From assembly GCA_003864455.1 (NCBI GenBank), contig BGZN01000015.1, positions 1-36,231 of the forward strand: 36,231 bases of DNA, read 5' to 3'. The DNA comes from Candidatus Termititenax aidoneus. GTDB taxonomy: Bacteria > Margulisbacteria > Termititenacia > Termititenacales > Termititenacaceae. The notes under the pieces are model-generated. The model ran no database searches. It saw nothing but the letters and a program-made list of their open reading frames with translations, and had not been told where the DNA came from. Of this stretch, positions 5,763 to 20,700 are shown one piece after another; position 1 is the first letter of the stretch, and every line of letters begins with the position of its first letter. The position numbers and the translations under genes were made by a program.

Positions 5763-5776
5763 CGGGGGAAGTGTCC

Positions 5777-8700
5777 ATGCTAAATAAAATAAAAGCGCTG
5801 CTGGGCGCGGGTGTTTTTCTGCTGGGGATAACCGCGCAGCTATCGGCCGCTGGTTCTTATCTGGAAACTGGATATGGGGATTACGATGTGCAAACCCCCT
5901 CGCAAAACAACATTTACGACAGTAAATTGACTATCGACAAGTATATTTTTTCCGGCTCTATTATTACGAAGACGCATGGGTTTATGAGCGGCGGCGGCAG
6001 CGGCCAAATTTATACGCCTACTATTTATAACAATATGTCTACGGAATCAACGTCTCCAAATATCATTGTAAATGGCCCGGGGTATTCGTACAACCAAGGC
6101 GGTGAGCAGAGATATGAAATGAGGAAACTTGGCTTATATACTTCCGAAAGATTATTGCCCGGTTTTCCGGCTGTGCCCAAAGACCAGTCCATGCAGAAAG
6201 CCCTGGGGATTTTTGATGTTTACCCGGGGAACGCGGATATTATTAATAATGAAGATATTCATATTTCTTTCAAAGCCTATGCGAAACACAACAGCGGAGT
6301 CTATGTAGCGCCGTATATGAAACTTCCGGGCACGAAAATTATTATTGCTGTTTTAGAAGGAAGCGCAAACACCAATGCGACAACAGCAGAGTTTACTGTT
6401 GGCGACGGAAATTCGGGAAATAATTATGATCCGATACTTAATAATACTAATAATGGATGGACTGGGACGATTACCTCCGGACACAATGATAGTCTGGCTT
6501 ACGGTTTTACGTTTGTTTATAACAATGGCACTCTGCCCTCCGGATCAAAAGTACGCCTGATTATTCAGATGCCTTATGCTCAAGGCGGCGATCCTGATGA
6601 GATGGACTATTTCTTTATGACGCAAGGCGTGCCTTTTCTGCAAAAAGTGGTTTCCAATAACACGGAAGTTGGCCAGTTGGCAGCGGGAGGATCAGGTCAG
6701 ACAGGACACGATACTTTGAATTCACAGCTATACGGCTGGACCGCGTCCGGCGGCGGTGATATCAACGGCGACGGTTTTCCGGATCTGGTGGTCGGCGACC
6801 CGTATTTTAAATACACAAAAGACAGCAATACCAAAGCGACTGGCCGGGTTTATGTTTATTTGGGTGGGCCGGACAAGATCTTGAGTACCCAGGATCTGCC
6901 GCCTCCGGATATTATTATTGAGAATCCGAGCACTGAAAGCATCGATTCGATGGATCGTGAGTTTGGCTTCAAAGTGAAATTGGGGGATATTAACAACGAC
7001 GGCTTCGCGGACATAATTGTCGGACAGCCTTCTTATGGCACTACTCAAAACATGATCAATGCCGGACGCATTTTGATTTATTACGGTGGCAGACAGATCA
7101 AGACTGGCGAACTGGCGATGAATTTAATAGATACCAACAAGATGATTAAGCCGTCAGTTATAATCGAGAATGATACTCAAACTCAAACTAACGCCGATCC
7201 GTATACTGATCCCAAATTTGGCGCGGTGTTTGATGTGGGCGATATTAACAACGACGGCTTTGCGGATATTATAGCCAAAGTGGGCAACAATGTAGACTAT
7301 ACCCAGAATAGAATCTATGCAATTTCCGGCAAGGATATTTCAAAAGACACAGACCCGGAACTGTCGCGCAAAATTGAAAAACGCGGTCTGAAGAGCTTGA
7401 ATGCAGAAACCTCTATTTATGCTTTGGCCGGATCTGAGGTGGCCGTCATCGGTGACATGAACAGCGACAAAATCCAGGATTTTGCGGTTTCTTATCCGCG
7501 GGCAGGCGGCAGCCAGGTCAGTGATGTGCGCGTGTTTTTTAGCTACTCCAGTAATGATGGTAATCTGAAAGGCTTCACCTACACCAATCCGGGCATTTTG
7601 TTTACGGATCTCAGCGCCAATAACGCTTATTTCGGCGTTTCTTTAGCCGGCGGCGACATCAATCATGACGGCTACGCGGATTTAATTGTCGGTAAAATGA
7701 TGGTAGTTGGGAATGACACCTCCGGCAAGGTCTTGGTTTTGCTGGGCTCCGGCGCGCGGAGCGGCTACGGTTCACAGGTTTTTTATAACGGAGATGATCC
7801 GAGTAAAACTTCTGCCGGTATTATCGCGATCAACGATCCTCTGCCGGCCAAGAACGATATCTATGGCAGTTATAACTACGTCCGCCTCGATGATGGTACA
7901 GAATACAAACAGAAGACCAGAACTGCCACACAGTTTGGCTTGAGAGTGGCGGCGGCGGATATCAACAATGACAGTTATGCTGATATTTTGATCGGCGCGC
8001 CGTATTATGGCGAGTCTCAGATTGGCGCGGTTTATGTGGTTTTGGGCTCCAGTTTAGAAGCCGACCGGGTGATCAACGCGGATCATTTGGAAAAATATGT
8101 AATCACCGGCCCTTTTGCCAACGCGCATTACGGCATGACTATTGCGCCGCTGGGCGATTTTAGTCAAAACGGCTACAACGATATTTTGATCGGCGCGCCG
8201 GGTTTTGTGGGCGAGAGTACATTTGAGGGTTTTCCTATGAGCGGCGGCCAAAATCAAGTGCCCAGCCACAGCATTGATATTTTTTCCAATCTTTACGGAG
8301 TGGACAATGCTCTGCCGGGGCTCTTGCTGTCCGCGGCCAATCCCCGGAGCAATGAAACCGGTTGGAAAGAGGAGAGCCAAACCATAAACCTGGTTTTTTA
8401 TGACCGCGGCAAAGCCGGCCTGAATTTTGACAGCATTCATGTGTATTTGCGCAACCGCGATGATTATGCGCCAGCGGGAATGATCCTGAACAGCAAAAAA
8501 ATCGCCAACGACTACCAATCAAAAGTTGGCCTGGACTTTACATTGACCGATTTCTGGGCGTCTTCCGAGAATTATAAAGAACCAGGAAAATCAATACCCC
8601 ACTATGATGGCGCAGATAACGATACGAAGCTGGGCCAGTGGTACAGCCCCACTAATCCTTTTATTACACCTATCAGCGACCAGTTGCAAGGTGTTACGCT

Positions 8701-11700
8701 GAACCGCTACAAGGCCAATCCGCGTTTTATCGGCCTGTCTTTTAAGGCAAAGCCAAGAGAGGATGGCAGTAAAATTCTGGCCGACAGCCGAGATTATCAA
8801 TTGTATATTCAAGTCAGCGACCGCGGCGGTCTATCTGAGATAACGGGTTTTGACGATGACCGGAAAACCGAGATCACTTTAAATATCTCGACCAATGAGC
8901 CTTTGTATGCGTCTATGAATTACAAAATAGAAGAGTTGGGTAGCACAGATGATATTGCCCGGACAGGTCAGATCGTCAAGCTGGCGGATATGAATTACGA
9001 CGGCATTGAAGACCTGGCGGTCGCTTATCCGAATTGGCGTATGCAGGAAAATGTTCCAAATAATAATAACGACAAGCGTTATGGCTACCGCGGCAAAGTT
9101 GAAATATATTTCGGCTCGCCGGATCAGAAATTTACTTCCGAGAATAGGAGCATTATTTATGGCAGAGAGGATGCATATAAAAATAACAATAATGACACCA
9201 TGAATGACTTCGGTTTTGGCCTATCCGTAGTTTCCGCGAAGATGAATGTTCAAGACGAGCCTGGCTTAATCGATGTTTTGCTGATCGGCGCCAAGGACTA
9301 TGTTTATCTGGTCAAAGCGGACAGCGCCTTGCCCAATTTCACTGAGCAGACGAGCCAGGAACTGGGAGAAAACAAAAAGCTTAGGCTGAGAGAGATGAAT
9401 AATGGGACAGGTATTGTGGAGAATTCGTATACGCCCGGCAAAATGGTTGCGCTCCGAGATACCGAGAATCCGACTTCAGACTATGTCGCCGTGCTGAATA
9501 AAGCCGGCACACACTATATGCTTATTAAGGGTAAAGTGGATTCACAGTATCGATCCAAATGGTTTAGCGTTAAGACTGGCGAAATTGATCCCGTCCATCC
9601 TACCACTGTTGAGGATTATGATGATAGTATCCAAATGATCGCCGGCAATGTTTTGGAAGCCGGTCGTCAGCAGTTGATCTTTGGCAACATGAAGAGTAGT
9701 CCTAATCTGGTGATCATTCATAAGATTATGGATACAATTGATAAGGATAGTGACACGAATAATCCAATAACGATTCTTAGTAATGAGGGTAATAATTTTG
9801 GCTTTGGCAGTTCCCTGGCGGCTGGTTATTTTACTACTCCATTAGGATCTAACGGTCTGCCAAAAGATAAAAGCAATAATGAATATCCTTTGCAAGATTT
9901 AGCTATCGGTCTGCCAGAAGCTAAGATCAATGAAGCCATCGAAGCCTCAGGTTTAGTGTTGATCATTAAGGGCGGGAGTATCAAGGCAGGTGATATTTCC
10001 TCGGGTTTTGGAGAGAAAGAAAAAAATTATTTTCTGCGTTTCGGCGAAACACCAGGCGGTAGATTTGGCTCCAGCCTGGCCGCGCTCAGATATACAGGCT
10101 CGCCCTTGCATTTGACTCGTTTTGATGATGATGACTCTTACCATGACGATTATGATGATCTGGCAATAGGCGCTCCGGGTGAAGGCAAAGTATATATTTA
10201 CCGCGGTGAAGATACGGGTTTGCCGAAATACGCGAGCACCGCTTATATAACAAATAGAGATAACACTTATTCTAATTATGGCAAGTATCTGGCCAATGCT
10301 GGCGATCTGCAGCAGACAGGCTCTGAGTTGCTGGCGATATCTGCACTAGGCAAAATAGATTTTCTGCGCACCAACCGCATGCTGGACACCGAGCCGCCGA
10401 TCATAGATTATATGTATCCGGAAAACAATCAATATGAAGTGGAGAGAAATGCCACGATCTCTTTTATCGTCAAAGATGTTTCCGGCGTCAATCAGTCTCA
10501 ATTTAATGTCGTGAGAGTCATCAACGGCCGCGATGTGTCGATAGTCAACGGCGGCGTTGTCGTGCAGGGACAGCAGTATCTCAATGGCGGCAAGATCTTT
10601 AGGCTGAGCGTGGTAGATCCGCAAACCGAAGAACCAGTGCCGTCGGGCATATCGCCTCAGGTCGTCCGCTATGACTTGGCTTTGGCTGAAGGCACTCAGT
10701 GGAATCCGTCCGAGGTGATGGAATTCAAAGTAACAGTCGGCGACGCGCGCCGGGTCTATGTCAAGGAAGGCGATTTGGTCAGAGCGATAGTGAAATCCAA
10801 GACCAAAGATTTTTCTTATGGCTTTGTCGCCAAATTTTCAGACAATGAAGAGGTCGGCACGGCTAACGAGATCGTCGGCGAGAACACCGATTCTTATTTT
10901 GGTTCGGCTCTGGCCTATGTAGGCGATGTCAATAAAGACGGCTATCCGGATTTTATCGTGGGTGAATACGGCAACAACGCTTACGGCTGGATGTCCGGCA
11001 AAGCTTATCTTTTCCTGGGAAACAAAGATCTTGAAAAAATGTGCAAACCCGCCGCAAAGTTTTCTTTGGCTATGGGTGATACCAATAGCGTGGATCGTTT
11101 TGGCAGCAATTCCGCCAAATTTGGCTGGCGCGTCGCTCCGGCCGGCGATCTCAACGGCGACGGCTATGATGATGTGGCGGTCATGGCGGTTAATTCTTCG
11201 ACTTTTGGCGGTGAAGTGTTTGTGCTTTTTGGCAACCCTGACCCGCGTCAATCCATGGCTGTTAATCCGGATTCCACCCTGGAGAAAGAAACAAAGCGCA
11301 TCTATCTGTCCCAGCCGGCGCCGCAGTCTTTTGCCTGGGACAGCGATTATATTAATTTCCATGCTTTGTCGATCCGCGCCGAGGCCAATGCCAGCGGACC
11401 GGACGGGCTGGGTTATGGTCTGCACGGTGGCGGCGATCTCAACGGCGACGGATTTGACGATCTGATCATCGGCGCGCCGTATCATGATGAAGGCTCTGTC
11501 GAGGCGGCCGGCCGGGTTTATATACTTTACGGACGGGAAAATCTGATCGATATATACGCGCGCAAGTCTTATAAATACAGCAGCGTGATTTCCAGCTATG
11601 CCGGGCCGCTGATGCTTAAAAATGCTGAATATAAAGCGACGAATCCGGACAGCAGCGCGTTTATGCCCAAAATATATCCGATAGCTTATATTTCTGATCC

Positions 11701-14700
11701 GAATCCTGAGCATTATGGTTTATTCGGCTGGAGCGTTTTGACCGGCATTAATTTGAACGGCGACACTTATGCGCGTACCAAGACTTTCAACGGCATAAGC
11801 GAGACTGTTACGATCCAGATCAGCGATCTGGTAGTCTCGGCTATAGGCGCGGATAAGCAGCGCGGCAAAGTCCATATCTACAGCGGCAAAGTTCCGGCGT
11901 CGGATAGCCAGGCGGTTTACGGCGTGGATTATGTTAAGTTTTTCCAAGGCGACGATTTGGGCGATAAATTTGGCTACAGCCTGGCCAATCTTGGCGATGT
12001 TTCCGCGGACGATAATAAAGGCTACGGCGCCAAAAAAGATAATCCGGTCGGCCAGGATTTCGTGGTCGGCGCGCCGGGGGCCGGGGCTACTGGCGAGGAC
12101 AAACGCAAAAATACATCCGGCGCGGCCTATCTTTATGTTTCGCGGCCGGAACGCGCCGATTTTGACCATATCGAACGCGAATTGGCGGTTTACGGCCAGA
12201 AATCCGGCGATCAATTTGGCTATGCGGTGTCCAATGTCGGCAATCTGGACAACGACCCTCTGGGCAACAATGACTTTGCGGTCGGCGCGCCGTATTGGGA
12301 CAAACTTAACTACAATACGACATCCAAGAACTATACAGTCGTTTCAGCTAATGTCGGCCGCGTGTATATTTTTGGCACAGTTCTGGCCAATAACGGCACG
12401 GAAGCTGATCCGGTCTATGATCTGAAAACTTCGATTTATCCGGCGCAGATCGCCACCGGCGTCGCGGACAACACTTTCTTTGGCGCTGCGATCGCCTATT
12501 TGGGCGATATTGATGAGGATTTTAGCCCGGAATATTTGGTGGGCTCGCCAGGCTACGATCAGGGCATTGCTTTTTCCACTGTCAAAAGCAATATTGGCCG
12601 CGTTTATTTCTATACCAATCCGGACCTGGTCAATCCTCTGGTGTTTGGCCCCGAAGAAAAATTGTATACCTGGCCGCTGCCGGGCGACACCTCAGCGGAG
12701 CTGTACAGCCTCACCCAAGGAGGCACACTCAACTATAATGAGCCGGTGCGTTTCCGCATCTTTGACGACCGCGCGGTCAAACTGGACTCAGTGCTGGTGG
12801 AGCTTGATCCGCTGAGCAAAAATCACGTTTCCCGCTACATGTTTGTGCCGTCGCAGACTGGCAAGAAATACTATACGTATGTCAACCGCAAAAATGTGGA
12901 TTTCTTCCTAAATCTGGGCGGGGATTTTTATCACGACACGACTTACAATATCCGCATTTACGCCACGGATCAGCGCGGCAATGCTCTGGATTATTATTAT
13001 GAGGAGGGCGTGAATCACAATAACTATACTTACCTGCCTTTTGGCCGAGGCACTACAGGCAACAACAGCTATATCACCAATGTGCCGTGGCCGATGGCCG
13101 AGCGCAACGACGCGGACACGATTCGCACGGATAATAGAAAACAACATATTAAGCCGTATTTTCAATATTCTTTCCACACCACGAAAAATGCGGTTGGTGA
13201 GCCGGAGGTAGAAATGTTTTATATAACAAAACAAGATGACAGCATCCCTGATTACTTTGATCAAGGAGACCTCAAGCTGTATCTTGATTTAAGCAGGGGC
13301 TCCGGAGTTAATTTGACAAGTTATAATATTTTCACGCTGCCAAATAATGTTTTGACGTATGCGAGCGGTAAAGGGGTAACCTTCGGTGTAACCAAAGATA
13401 TTAATATTGCAGATAAGCCGTTTAAGAAGAATGGCGATATATGGAAGATTGCCGGGGATAAAATTGATGTAAATCTTGGCGGGGATGGTATTTTCACGAT
13501 AGGCATTTGGGCCAGCAATGACAACGGGTACGCTATGACCCCCAAACTGCGCACTTTTGTCTACGATACCGATCCGCCCAGTATTGTTACCGGCGTGTTT
13601 GTCTCGACGGAGAAAGACGCCAACGGCAAAGATGTTACTGTTACCATGAATTATTTGCCGGCGGCAGGGAGCACGCGCAATGCCGACAACGGCGTGATCA
13701 ATTTTGCTATCGTGGATAAAGGCAGCGGTTTGGATGTGGTCAGCGCCAACGGCGCCATTGATCTCAGTAAATTCGAGGTCTATATCAGCGCCGCGACCTC
13801 GAAAAACGGCACAACAATGCCTGAGCAGCGCGTGTCGCTCGATAATTTGAGCGTCAACGCCAGATCTATGGATTATCCGGACGGCTCCAACAGCGCCAAG
13901 CCGACAACTCTGTCGGTGAGTATTCTGAATTATGAGTTTTTCTATGAAGACCTGGTAACTATCCGAGTCAAGGTTACCGACAATATCGGCCGCCCGGCTG
14001 ATGTAAGCTACTGGTATCGGGTGTCGCCGGATTATCGTCCGCCGCAGATCACTTACGGCCGTCCGCCGCTGATCGAGACCGGCGAATATACAATGGGAGA
14101 GTTGGCTCTCTCGCTCAATGCTTATGATGATGTGGGGGTTAGCTATGTGGCTTTTGCGGTGCTGGAAGCCGACGTTGTTCCATCTATTGAGGGCACTACG
14201 TATTTGGCCATGTCCAAAGATGCAACCGGCACTAGAAACTTGGAACTGAAAGTCAGCCAGGATAGAACTCATAGCGAGACGACCCTGAATTATTCCGGTG
14301 TCATGGATCTGTATATGAAGGGAGTGAATCATCCAACTGTAGCGCCGGACGGCATGCGTTATATACGCGTGGCTTTTGGGGACGAGCAGCGCAATCTCAG
14401 CGAATGGACAACTTGCTCGGTTATTTTGGATGCTGATTCGGAGACCGGCGGTCCGCTCATGCCGACTATTCTCGTAAACTATCATAGTCATGACGTTAGT
14501 CCGGACAACCGGGACTTAGTCGGCCTCAATATCCCGCATGTGAGCACCCAGCCGCTGTACTTCAATAAAGACACCGGGTTGGTCGATCTTTATGTATTTG
14601 CCAGAGACACAATTGTTTCGCTTAACGGTCAAGCGGTAACGCCGCCGCCCAACTGGTGGCCGAACGAGGCGGACACCGGCGAAGACCGGCCGCTGGGCGT

Positions 14701-17700
14701 GGTAGTCTCGGTTTATACACTCGACAAGAACGGCAATATGATCTGGAATCCCCGCCAGGGCGTCGGCAGCTTTAAAGCTTACTCCGATGTGATCCTGCCG
14801 TACCGTGATCTGATCGAAGCTAAAGACAATCAATACACCAAATTTGCCATGCGCAAAATACCGAGCTTCAATCTGTCTGATTATGTGCCGGCAGCCGACA
14901 ACTCGCTGGGCGAAGTCCTGGATCTGTATGTGAATTTTGTGGACAATGACGCTTTGCTGCCGATAAGTTTCTTTACCATGCCGGTCAACACCGATAATGA
15001 GTCTCTGCAGCTTGGTGAAAACAATTGGAATAATTATTTGTTCCTGGAATATCCAGCCCTGGCCAGCCATGAAGTAGTAAACGCGCGCTATCCGACCCTG
15101 GTTACTCATAGCTACACTTCGAATAGTGTGGGTCTAGATATATACAGCTATCATCCGCTGAATGATTTGCAAGGCCTGGTTACTTCTGGCTGGGTAACAT
15201 ATCCCAGTAATCCCAAAACGCTTGAGCATAGAAATGTGATCGAGATGGCTATGCTGTATGGCCGGGTTACGGAGAGTAGATACCAGGGTAATAATATTCG
15301 GGTTAATTTTTCAGAAGAGCCCAAGCATCTCCGCCTGTACTACGATAATACTCCGCCGGAATTGACCGATCTGCAGGCTTTTGGCGGACGCGCGGGCGGC
15401 GAAAGCTATCTTTACAAAGCCAATTCCTACAGCGCGAACCGCGATTACTTGAAATTTAACGCGAAGTATAGAGACGTTATTTCTACCAATCTGACTGTGC
15501 AGCCGCTGGCTGTGCATAAATTGTATTATCAGATCATTGCCGTAACCGCCAATGGCGAAGACGCTATGATCTGGGTCGACACCAAAGGCTGGAGCGCTTT
15601 TTATGATAAACAAAAGTCTGAAGCCAATCAAGGCAAAGGACTTCAATATGACCGCGTCGGCAACTATCTCTCTTATGACGGCACTACTTTGAACGCCGGC
15701 CAATGGATTTATCTGGCCGGTCCGACCAGTAATAAATTGGATAAAGATCCGGATAAGATAATGGGCAACTTGTATGAGTATTTTGAGGGCGCTATTACTG
15801 CCAGTATCAGTGATACAAAAAATGATCCGTCAAGATGGAAGCCCATTACGGACGGATACAGCGCTTGGCTGACCAATCCCGACAATAGCCCGAATATCAA
15901 TAGTGATGTTGGCTCTCCGCGCCAAAGAACCAATTTGACGCCGACGGAGCAGATCACACTGGCAGGCTTGAAAGGCTCAGCCCTCTTGACCGTCAAAGAC
16001 GCGGACGGCCAGGATATTAAGGTCAGCGCCAATAAATTTGTGGTGGAGGATCTGGCCGCCAAATACATGGCCTCCGCCAATTTAAGTTTGTGGACGGCTC
16101 TGGATGTCGCTGACTCGGACATTAATGATAAGACTAAGCCGATTGACGACTGGACTACGCTGTATTATCCGGTGGAGATACCCGTCAGTTTGGACGTTGG
16201 AGCGATGTATTTCCTGCGCGTCGCCGCGCGGGATCAGGCCGGCAATTTCTCTAAGATCATGATCAGCAATCCGGTCTATGTTGACTTTGACTCACCCAAT
16301 CCGCCGTCTCACAATTATGCCAGCAATCTGCCCCTCAATAGAAACAGATTTGACATTGATTTTTCGGATGATCTTTCCGGTCTGTACAACTTGGCTTTTA
16401 TCAAAAACACCGACAGAAGAGATCTGCAGTATATCTATATGGACAATATCACGATAAATCCAGAGTCGCTGAGAGATCCGCGCCTTATTACCACTGATCC
16501 GGATGCCCCCAAAGTCAATACCGGCAACTACACCTATGATTATCAACAGCAGGTTACGCAGAACTGGAAGATTGATCCCAAATTATGGGATAAGCTGCCG
16601 TCCGGTGAAAAAACAACACTATACTTTATTCTGGAGGATGCGGTGGGAAAAACGTACAGCGACCTCACCAGCGACTCGGAAGGCTTTTCCTTTGTCAAAG
16701 ACGTAACCGCGCCAACGCTTGATCCGAGAATGTCCAGCGAGGAAGGCATAGAGGAGTACGAAGCCGGAGGCTCTGTTCTGCGTTACACGCGAGACACAGT
16801 TTTGACGCTCAACGTGCAGCCTATGGAGGCGCATCTCATCGTGGTGACAGATGTAACTCCCAGCGCGGTGCTGGCTAGCGTTACCGCGGATGAGCGCATC
16901 GATGACGGGCAGAAATATTATGAAAACGAGTATTTTCTGCATGATGATCTGCAATATATCAAGGATTTCAGTTTTGAATGGGAAGGCGATCATAGTATCC
17001 GCAAGCCCTGGTATGTGCAGTTGGCCAAAGCGCAAGAAAAAACCAAGAAAAGCGTAGACGACACCGATAGAGGCACTCCTACTGAGTCGGTCGACGACAC
17101 GCGCTCGACGCTCAATATCGTATTCCTGTCGTCCGCGACGGACGCCAAAGACGATCTGTATATGTTTGAGGATAAATCTCAGATGGGCGCTCAGGGACAT
17201 TATGCGCTGGGTGTACACTTTGATATTGACGGTAAAAAAGAAGAAGAGAAGCGAGGGTTTTCTTATAGTGATCTCTGGGAAAACTATGTTTGGGGCGGCC
17301 TGGTAACCACTTTTAACGCCGAAGCCTGGAATGATCAATTTCTCACCTACAATTACACGGTCGGCGTCCTGCTCAATGCGAGTAAGATCATCAAAAGCAC
17401 GGCCTCGCCACAAAATATGATCGGCGCCATGAATAATGCTGCGGATGAGCATTTTGGTTATTTCGGTTTAGTCGTGGAGACCGCCTCTGAGAGAAAGGTC
17501 GCGCCGAGAAAAGTGCAGGCGACCGACGACGATTGGGAAAATTGGGTGCTCTTGACCGTTAATGTGGTTATTCCCGCCAACTCTAATGCTGCTGATAAAA
17601 TTGTTACGATCAGCATACGCCATCTAGATGAGATAGAGAATGATGAGCCTTATAAAATTGGGCTGTTTGGTACTACGAAGCTGTCCGGCACTTTGCTGGT

Positions 17701-20700
17701 CGACACGCTGTATGTCGTGCCCGGCCTAAACATAACGCCGAACATTCTGGTTTCCGGCAATCAAAATGCCAACGGCTACGACTTTAGTCTGCCCATCGAA
17801 AATATGACAAATCGTTATACTGTTTTGGCTTATGATAAAGTCGGCAATGTGGCCGCGCGCCAGGTAGAAGTGATCGGTGATAATACGCCGCCGACCTGGA
17901 CTGTGCCGGTTTTTGCTCAGTGGCCCGCGGCAAATGAAAGCGAGTGGGTTGAGGAGGCCTATCGCCTGATCACCAGCAACGCGCGGTATCAGGAGGCCCT
18001 GCGCGGCAACAAACTAGGCGACAACAAGCGTTATATCGCTTATTTTCAGTGGCCGCCCGAATCCTTCCAAGATGCTACCAATATAACGCCGAGTGTCGCG
18101 TACAATCCGCTGGAAACGGAGTACTGGATCTCGCAGAACGGCCAAGTAACACGCCAAATAGTGGAAGGCGGCAAACCGTACAGCGACGCTTTTAGAGACG
18201 GTATGGGCTATATGGCCGCTTATTTCCTGGCGCAGGAAGACGGTCAAATGCCGATCTACATGTACAACTATAATATTCTCGAGGCTGAGCTTAAAGGCGA
18301 GATCAATAATGCCGAAACCGGCGGTGTAACGGTTAATTATTATGAATGGAAAGAATCCTTCAACACAAACTATGCCTATCCCGGGCCCGTAGACCTTACC
18401 AAGATGCAGTACAGGGGGCTAGCGGATGGTTTTATCGCAGGCATCCAATCCGGCGGCTTTTATAAATACAAAGTTACCGCAGTCAATATATTTGGCGATA
18501 AACAGGGAGAGTCTGAGCCGGTGTATACCGAGCCGATCTGGTTTGATATTGACGCGCCGACCGTTCATTACACTTACAGCCCCAGTATAACCGAAAGTGT
18601 CGAGGTGTGGGATGCGGAGGGCAAACCCACTATGGGCTTCCAATATACCGGCTGGTACACAGGTCCGATCCAGGTTACCGTCAATGCTTATGACATAATC
18701 TGGAAAGGCAAAGGGTATGGCAGTGAGAACTGGGTAACCGGCGGTGTCGGTGTGAATAGGATAGAGCTGGTAATCAATGGTGTATCATCAAATCCATACC
18801 CCATTAAGGTTGATGAGATTCCTGATAACCAGACTAGGCTGAATAAAATCATCACTTTCAATTTGACCGCGGAGGGCCCGAATTCCTTTAAAGTGCGGGC
18901 TATAGACAAATTTGGCTGGGAATCCGAATGGCTTGAGGTAAACGGCGGCCTAAATATCGACAGGCAAAGCCCGGTGCTTAATGTGAATAGCGAGGCAGAT
19001 GATATGCTGGTTCCCAGTTTTCTGGAGAGCGACGGGGTGACTAAAGTCCATCTGGACGGCAAATGGATCAATAAAGAGTGGATCAAGGCTGCGTCCAAGA
19101 CCGGCGATGAAAACTACGGCATCGGCTTTACTATCGGGTTTTCCGATCAAAAAGGCGTCGGCACCCAAAAAATGCTCTGGTCGGTCAACGATGTCGAGAA
19201 GCAGGGGGTTACTCTGAATAGCGCGGAGTATGGCGTGGCGGGCAGTTTCTCCTATACTCCGCGCGGCTCCACAACCTCGATGCTTGTCGACATACGGGAA
19301 GGCGTGGTCGATGGCGTGGTACACAAAAGTTATTTATCTTTGACGCCGCAGGAATATAGTCAATTGAACAGCGCCGAGATATTGACTAGTGTGACTGAGG
19401 AGGGCTATACAAACTATTATAGGTGGCTCACTTATAAGGGCGATAATTTTTTCAACGAAGCGGAATTGAGAGCGGCGCTGAATAAGATCAAATTTGCCAA
19501 TCCGCAAAAAGTTATCGATGCCTGGAGATACCATACCGAGGAAGACTTTCCCGGTGGCGACTTTTTCGAGCGCAAGCCTCAGTATCAGTATTTTTCCGAC
19601 AACGGCTTTACGCTGTTTGAAGACGGCTATCATATGGTATCCGTGAGTGTGGTGGATAAACTTGGCCATGTTTCTGACGCCAAAACATTCGGTTATGTGC
19701 TCAAAGACACAGCTCCGCCGGATATACAAGTGAATCTGGGCGGCAGTTTCCAGTCCGAATGGTATGTCGGCGGATGGAAAGATGACAGCGTCGGGCCGCT
19801 CAACGAACTCACCAACAAAACAATGCATCCCAAAGGCATCATGGTCCAGGCGGAAGTCGGCGATCTATTTGCCAACAAAGTCTTGGTCACGGAGTCTTAC
19901 TATCCGACAGAGTACGCAGCCTATAGTGCAGGAGACATGGAGAACCTCAGGCATTACGATCAGAAAAAGGTGCTCTCGCCAGGCTCCGGCGTGAAAGAAG
20001 TAAAGCTGTGGGTTGGCACTGAGTCGGATATGAGCGAAATATCAGTTCTTGCCAGAGATTACGAGTCCAGGGGTATAGATACGCGCTTTGGTTTTTCGAT
20101 AAATAAGTATCCTCAAGATGAGTATTACTCAGATAGTTACAAGAAAAATGATATTATGTTGTCAGATTTTCTGATCACGCGCAACGGCATCAATATGATC
20201 AAATACCAGCTCTGGGATTTTGCCGACAATACCAAAATCCCGCATCCGCTTAACCCCAAAAATAGCGACCCCAGGCAATGGAGCGATGTCTTGAGATCGT
20301 ATGTCTATCCGAGCGATTTCAATGTGATCCGCGGCATCAAAGTGGACACTTTGCCGCCTTATGCGCTGGCGCTGGAAATCGTCAGCCGCAATATGAACGA
20401 CATTGACGCTTGGCAGCAGCGGCTTTTGTACAACTCTTATACTGACACGCTGCAGGATAAAGAGGGTTATGAGCCGGTGTATACCAATAAAAAAGAAATA
20501 GTGGTGCGTTTTTACGGCAAAGATGACGGCATCGGCGTGAGATACGGTTGGTTCAGCGCCCTGGAGAACGCGGTGTCACCCGGCTACGGCGTAGTAACAG
20601 GCACCGCTCTGCCGGTCGATACTTATGTAAATGCCGAAAAATGGGAGGATATCGCCGCGTTTGAATATAGTCCTAAAGTAGAAAGCAAAGAGCAGGGCAT

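Noticed and set aside
5726-5776. Upstream ATG as the start of the giant gene
   Set aside because: It lies in the leader hairpin, lacks a ribosome binding site and would put 17 residues before a well-formed signal peptide; the ATG at 5777 has GGGGGA seven bases upstream.
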